From assembly GCA_021792235.1 (NCBI GenBank), contig JAJYVC010000011.1, forward strand, positions 1 through 23,462: 23,462 bases of DNA. Reading direction: 5' to 3'. This DNA comes from Microcaldota archaeon (GTDB lineage: Archaea; Micrarchaeota; Micrarchaeia; Micrarchaeales; CABMGC01). Below, one piece after another: positions 20,485 to 23,462 of this stretch. Every line of letters begins with the position of its first letter. Position 1 is the stretch's first letter. A model generated the notes under the pieces. It was not told the DNA's origin. It ran no database searches and worked only from the letters and a program-made list of their open reading frames with translations. The position numbers and the translations under genes are program-made.

Positions 20485-23462
20485 TCACGCCTTCCTTGTC
20501 TTCCTGCCAGGACCACGGTTCCTCTGGTATGCATATGCAGCAACCACTCCAATTACTGCAAGTACGATTACAGCTGCAACTGCAGCTGAACTGCTGCTTG
20601 AAGGTGCACTGCTTCCAGATGTGGCAGTGCTGTTAGCAGTCTGCTGCGCTACTGTTGTGGTCTTAGGCTGGCTCTTTGCAGCGAATAGCGCCACGACCGG
20701 ATCCCCTGAAACAGAGAAGGTCACTTGGCATGCACTCCTGTCGATGCTGAAGTTCTTTATTGCAATCCACACTCCGTTCTTCAGCACGAAAGGCTGCACT
20801 GATCCGGTGCCTGCCATACACTCATAACCCTCGGTGATCACCAGTGTGACATTGCTTGCTGGCGACACTGATATGTTCAGTGCGCTCATCAGGTCATATC
20901 CGGTAAGATTTGCAGTGCCGACATACTTTGACACTGACACATTCTCCTTGGCCGTGCTGCTCGAATTCGAGGTGACTTTAACGCTAATATCAAGGCCGTT
21001 TATCCTGAAAATAACGGGTTTGCTTTGTGATATATTGTATGTTCCTGATATTGCGTCAGAATTTGTGGTAACATTGGTTAATATGGTCATATTGGCCGCA
21101 GTTTGCGAATGCCTGCTCAAAGAGCTATTTATCACATTGCTTGATTCGATCTGTGTTGTTGAGTTGATTACAGGCCTGGCCGAAGGCGGTCTAGAACCAG
21201 AATTATAGTTTCCAGACAATATTCCAGAACCACCGCTGCCGCTTATCTGCACAGCCCAGCTGCTCTGCTGCTGTGTTTGCAGCTGCTTCTGCGTAGGCAC
21301 GAAGCCGAACACCCCGACCGTAGGATCAGGAGGTACATCGAATGTGATCGTGTGTGCAGATGTGTCTACACTGAAAGACGTTATTTCCGACCACCCGACG
21401 CCGTTGAACTGGTACGGGGCGGGATTGACATAATATGCAGGATAGCCTATCGTGATGTTCACAAGCTTTACGGAATCAGCGTTGTTTGACGCTACGCTTA
21501 TGTTTAGCACAACTATCTTGGAGACCATCTGGTTTACCGTAGAGGTCACGTTCGGATAGGAACTGATGCCATCTGTCATATTTATTATTATCACGTTAGC
21601 AGTTATGTTGTTCGATGGATTTACGCTGAGCGTGACATTGGAGCTCGGATAACTGAATTCAGCTATGCTGTTCGCACTTATAGCCACGCCTATCAGGGTC
21701 GTATTTGTCCAATGGCCAATCCTCACAGTAGAATTTGTCGAGAGCGCACGCGCCCCTTCTCTGTCAACAGCCTCTGCCGACACATTATACGTCCCGGCAG
21801 AGCTGAACGTTATGCCGTTTCCTGAAACAATCGCATTAGGTGATACTGAATAAAGAACAGAATACGGCCCGAAGCCACCACTGACCCTGCTTGAAAAGCT
21901 AACGCTCTGGCCAACGCCTACCAGCGCATATGTGGGATTTATCGCGACCTCAAGCTGACCAGCTACATAAAGGCTGACTTCATTGCTGCATACGCTGACT
22001 GGCAGCGATGCCGAATCCGTAATAATCACGTTTGCTTCTAGCACATTTCCAGCGAAGACCGAAGGGTTGAACGTCATGTTGTGCGTTGTGTTTTGGGTCT
22101 CGTAACTCTTCGAATACGAAATCCCCCTGGATCTATTAAATATTGTGAAATTGTATGTGTATGGAGGAGTCCCTCCGTATACTGATGCAGATAATATTAT
22201 CTGGTTAGAAGGCTCCACTTCATTTGCAGAAGCACCAAACGAAGCAATCCCAAGCGGCTGATTCACTGCAATTGTTTCGCTGTACACAGAGTTGGCCACA
22301 GAATGCAGCGAATCTGTAACTACAACATTTGACTGCAGTCCACCAATCATCGAATCGTTGCTCGTAAACGAAAACGTGTTGCCTGTTCCAACCTGATTTT
22401 CAATAATGCTTTGAGTGACTGAATTGAACATCACGAAGTTATATGTGAATGGCCCTACTCCTCCACTTACCCGCGCAGATACCACTGCGGACTGTCCTGC
22501 GTCAAGTGCATTTGCAGATACATAAATGCTTACAGAAGGCAGTGCATTCACTGTCACTGTACTCGATGCCGACGCGCTGCCCGAATTTGCGTCAGAGGCA
22601 ATAACCGAGACTACGTCTGTGCCTTCGGTGATCTGATTTCCATTTAATATGTAGGTGTTAGAGCCGGATCCAACAGCATTCCCGTTGAGGGCCCAGGAAT
22701 ATGATATGGGAGCTTTGCCTCCGCTTGCAATCGCGTTAAATGTCACCGTCTGACCAGTCTCAATCAGGTTGGCTGATGCAACTACCGATACATTAAGCTG
22801 CGGACTTATCACCAACGATACTGTATTTGAAGATGCAGAAGAATTCACATCAATCGCATTGACATCATATGTATCCGGAGCCAGGGACCCTCCCTGCAGG
22901 CTTACGAATCCCTTTGCTATGACTTTCTCAACGCCATTCAGCAGTATCTCTACAATGTCTGGTCCCTGCAGCTGCGTGAATGTGACATTCTCTTTTACAC
23001 CAGTCAGTCCCCTGCCGTATTGTGCATCTGTGGTGCCGTTCAGCATCCACCATCCTGCAATGTTTTTAGTGTCAACCGGAGCTCCCGAGATGCCTGATTT
23101 GTACATTGCGCTTACATTTGCCGATTCGTCCGCAGTGTACCACTGTACGTTTGCATAGTGTGCCTGGAGTGGCGCATTCGAAGGGTCGCCATAATTGCCT
23201 ATATAGAACTTTGCGACGTTGGGATATGCAAGCCCGTTAAAGCCGATTTCCGATGTCGCAGCAGGCTGTCCATTTATATAAAACTGGTGCACGGTCATTT
23301 TCCCAGGCAAATTTATTGCCACCACCAGAGTTACCATCGTCCAGTTGCCCGCCATTCTTTCAGGAACTGCGGTGGCATACACTACGTTCCTATCTGCTGA
23401 GGTAGATACACCCAGATAATCCGCTCCAGAGTAATTGAACAGGTAGATGCCATATCCGTGTG
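20485..23462 (-). CDS. Large modular surface glycoprotein, C-terminal part (5' end outside window)
   Basis: The frame runs off the right edge, so at least ~991 residues are present and the true start lies beyond 23462. Numbering here is from GTG 23382. Residues before and up to ~140 form a LamG/concanavalin-like domain (GNWTMV...FYINGQPA...AKFYIGNYG...IAGWWMLNG). Four Ig/PKD-like repeats follow at about 195-280, 283-373, 377-474 and 477-556, each with an 'A...GQ.v..sa..sGG..P..Y' core. Two related modules near 560-690 and 770-905 end in a 'W..i..fsvD.....i.F.v..dp.v..F' pattern recalling PGF-pre-PGF domains. A Gln/Ser-rich linker separates them. A Ser/Thr stalk, one transmembrane helix (about 933-952) and a basic tail end the protein. 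N-glycosylation sequons are abundant. It is probably an S-layer or adhesion protein. Confidence 0.88.
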   Translation of the reverse strand, partial: HGYGIYLFNYSGADYLGVSTSADRNVVYATAVPERMAGNWTMVTLVVAINLPGKMTVHQFYINGQPAATSEIGFNGLAYPNVAKFYIGNYGDPSNAPLQAHYANVQWYTADESANVSAMYKSGISGAPVDTKNIAGWWMLNGTTDAQYGRGLTGVKENVTFTQLQGPDIVEILLNGVEKVIAKGFVSLQGGSLAPDTYDVNAIDVNSSASSNTVSLVISPQLNVSVVASANLIETGQTVTFNAIASGGKAPISYSWALNGNAVGSGSNTYILNGNQITEGTDVVSVIASDANSGSASASSTVTVNALPSVSIYVSANALDAGQSAVVSARVSGGVGPFTYNFVMFNSVTQSIIENQVGTGNTFSFTSNDSMIGGLQSNVVVTDSLHSVANSVYSETIAVNQPLGIASFGASANEVEPSNQIILSASVYGGTPPYTYNFTIFNRSRGISYSKSYETQNTTHNMTFNPSVFAGNVLEANVIITDSASLPVSVCSNEVSLYVAGQLEVAINPTYALVGVGQSVSFSSRVSGGFGPYSVLYSVSPNAIVSGNGITFSSAGTYNVSAEAVDREGARALSTNSTVRIGHWTNTTLIGVAISANSIAEFSYPSSNVTLSVNPSNNITANVIIINMTDGISSYPNVTSTVNQMVSKIVVLNISVASNNADSVKLVNITIGYPAYYVNPAPYQFNGVGWSEITSFSVDTSAHTITFDVPPDPTVGVFGFVPTQKQLQTQQQSSWAVQISGSGGSGILSGNYNSGSRPPSARPVINSTTQIESSNVINSSLSRHSQTAANMTILTNVTTNSDAISGTYNISQSKPVIFRINGLDISVKVTSNSSSTAKENVSVSKYVGTANLTGYDLMSALNISVSPASNVTLVITEGYECMAGTGSVQPFVLKNGVWIAIKNFSIDRSACQVTFSVSGDPVVALFAAKSQPKTTTVAQQTANSTATSGSSAPSSSSSAAVAAVIVLAVIGVVAAYAYQRNRGPGRKTRKA

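Noticed and set aside
1..23462. CRISPR array or tandem direct repeats
   Set aside because: No regularly spaced short repeats were seen; the only direct repeats found are the coding tracts shared by the two acyl-CoA dehydrogenases.

Overview
The window reads as archaeal chromosome of moderate GC. Arg is mostly AGG and Ile mostly ATA. Genes are preceded by TATA-like box A elements, often so close to the start codon that leaderless or very short-leader transcripts are likely. Internal genes carry GGTG/GGAG ribosome sites and TTG starts occur. Compact genes, Asn/Ser/Thr-rich surface proteins and a beta-oxidation/methylcitrate gene set would suit a Micrarchaeum-like (ARMAN-2 type) or Thermoplasmatales-associated archaeon. 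That taxonomic guess is inference; no rRNA or tRNA gene is visible to settle it.

Layout. Positions 1-443 hold no complete gene: an open frame running in from the left edge whose sequence is weakly reminiscent of an IS200/IS605 TnpB C-terminus, two GC-rich hairpins, and an opposite-strand protein-like fragment without a start codon. Then, on the plus strand: a UbiB/ABC1-family membrane kinase, a small phasin-like coiled-coil protein, a cupin, a TcuA-like flavoprotein dehydrogenase, a membrane-anchored Asn/Ser/Thr-rich protein, a TPR-AAA ATPase fusion, and a three-gene cluster of enoyl-CoA hydratase, thiolase and 3-hydroxyacyl-CoA dehydrogenase (6838-9688).

Convergent to this, sharing a 10-bp overlap of 3' ends, is a seven-gene minus-strand operon (16412 down to 9679): PrpD-like methylcitrate dehydratase, PrpB-like methylisocitrate lyase, (methyl)citrate synthase, acyl-CoA dehydrogenase, CoxG/SRPBCC protein, a second acyl-CoA dehydrogenase, and a gamma-carbonic-anhydrase-fold protein. 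The two units together encode all four chemical steps of beta-oxidation plus three enzymes of the methylcitrate route, which would consume propionyl-CoA from odd-chain or branched substrates. An acyl-CoA ligase, ETF and aconitase are not in the window.

To the right lie a glycerophosphodiester phosphodiesterase (minus), an APC-family permease (plus), a transglutaminase-like/TPR protein (minus), a six-helix membrane protein (minus), and the C-terminal ~990 residues of a very large surface protein (minus) with a LamG-like domain, four Ig/PKD-like repeats, two related C-terminal modules and a membrane anchor. Its 5' end is outside the window.

Most notable: the combined beta-oxidation/methylcitrate locus; tandem acyl-CoA dehydrogenase genes with patches of almost perfect DNA identity, suggesting gene conversion, separated by a translationally coupled CoxG-like gene; a PrpB-like enzyme with Gln in place of the motif His; the TPR-AAA fusion; and the possible mobile-element end at the left edge.
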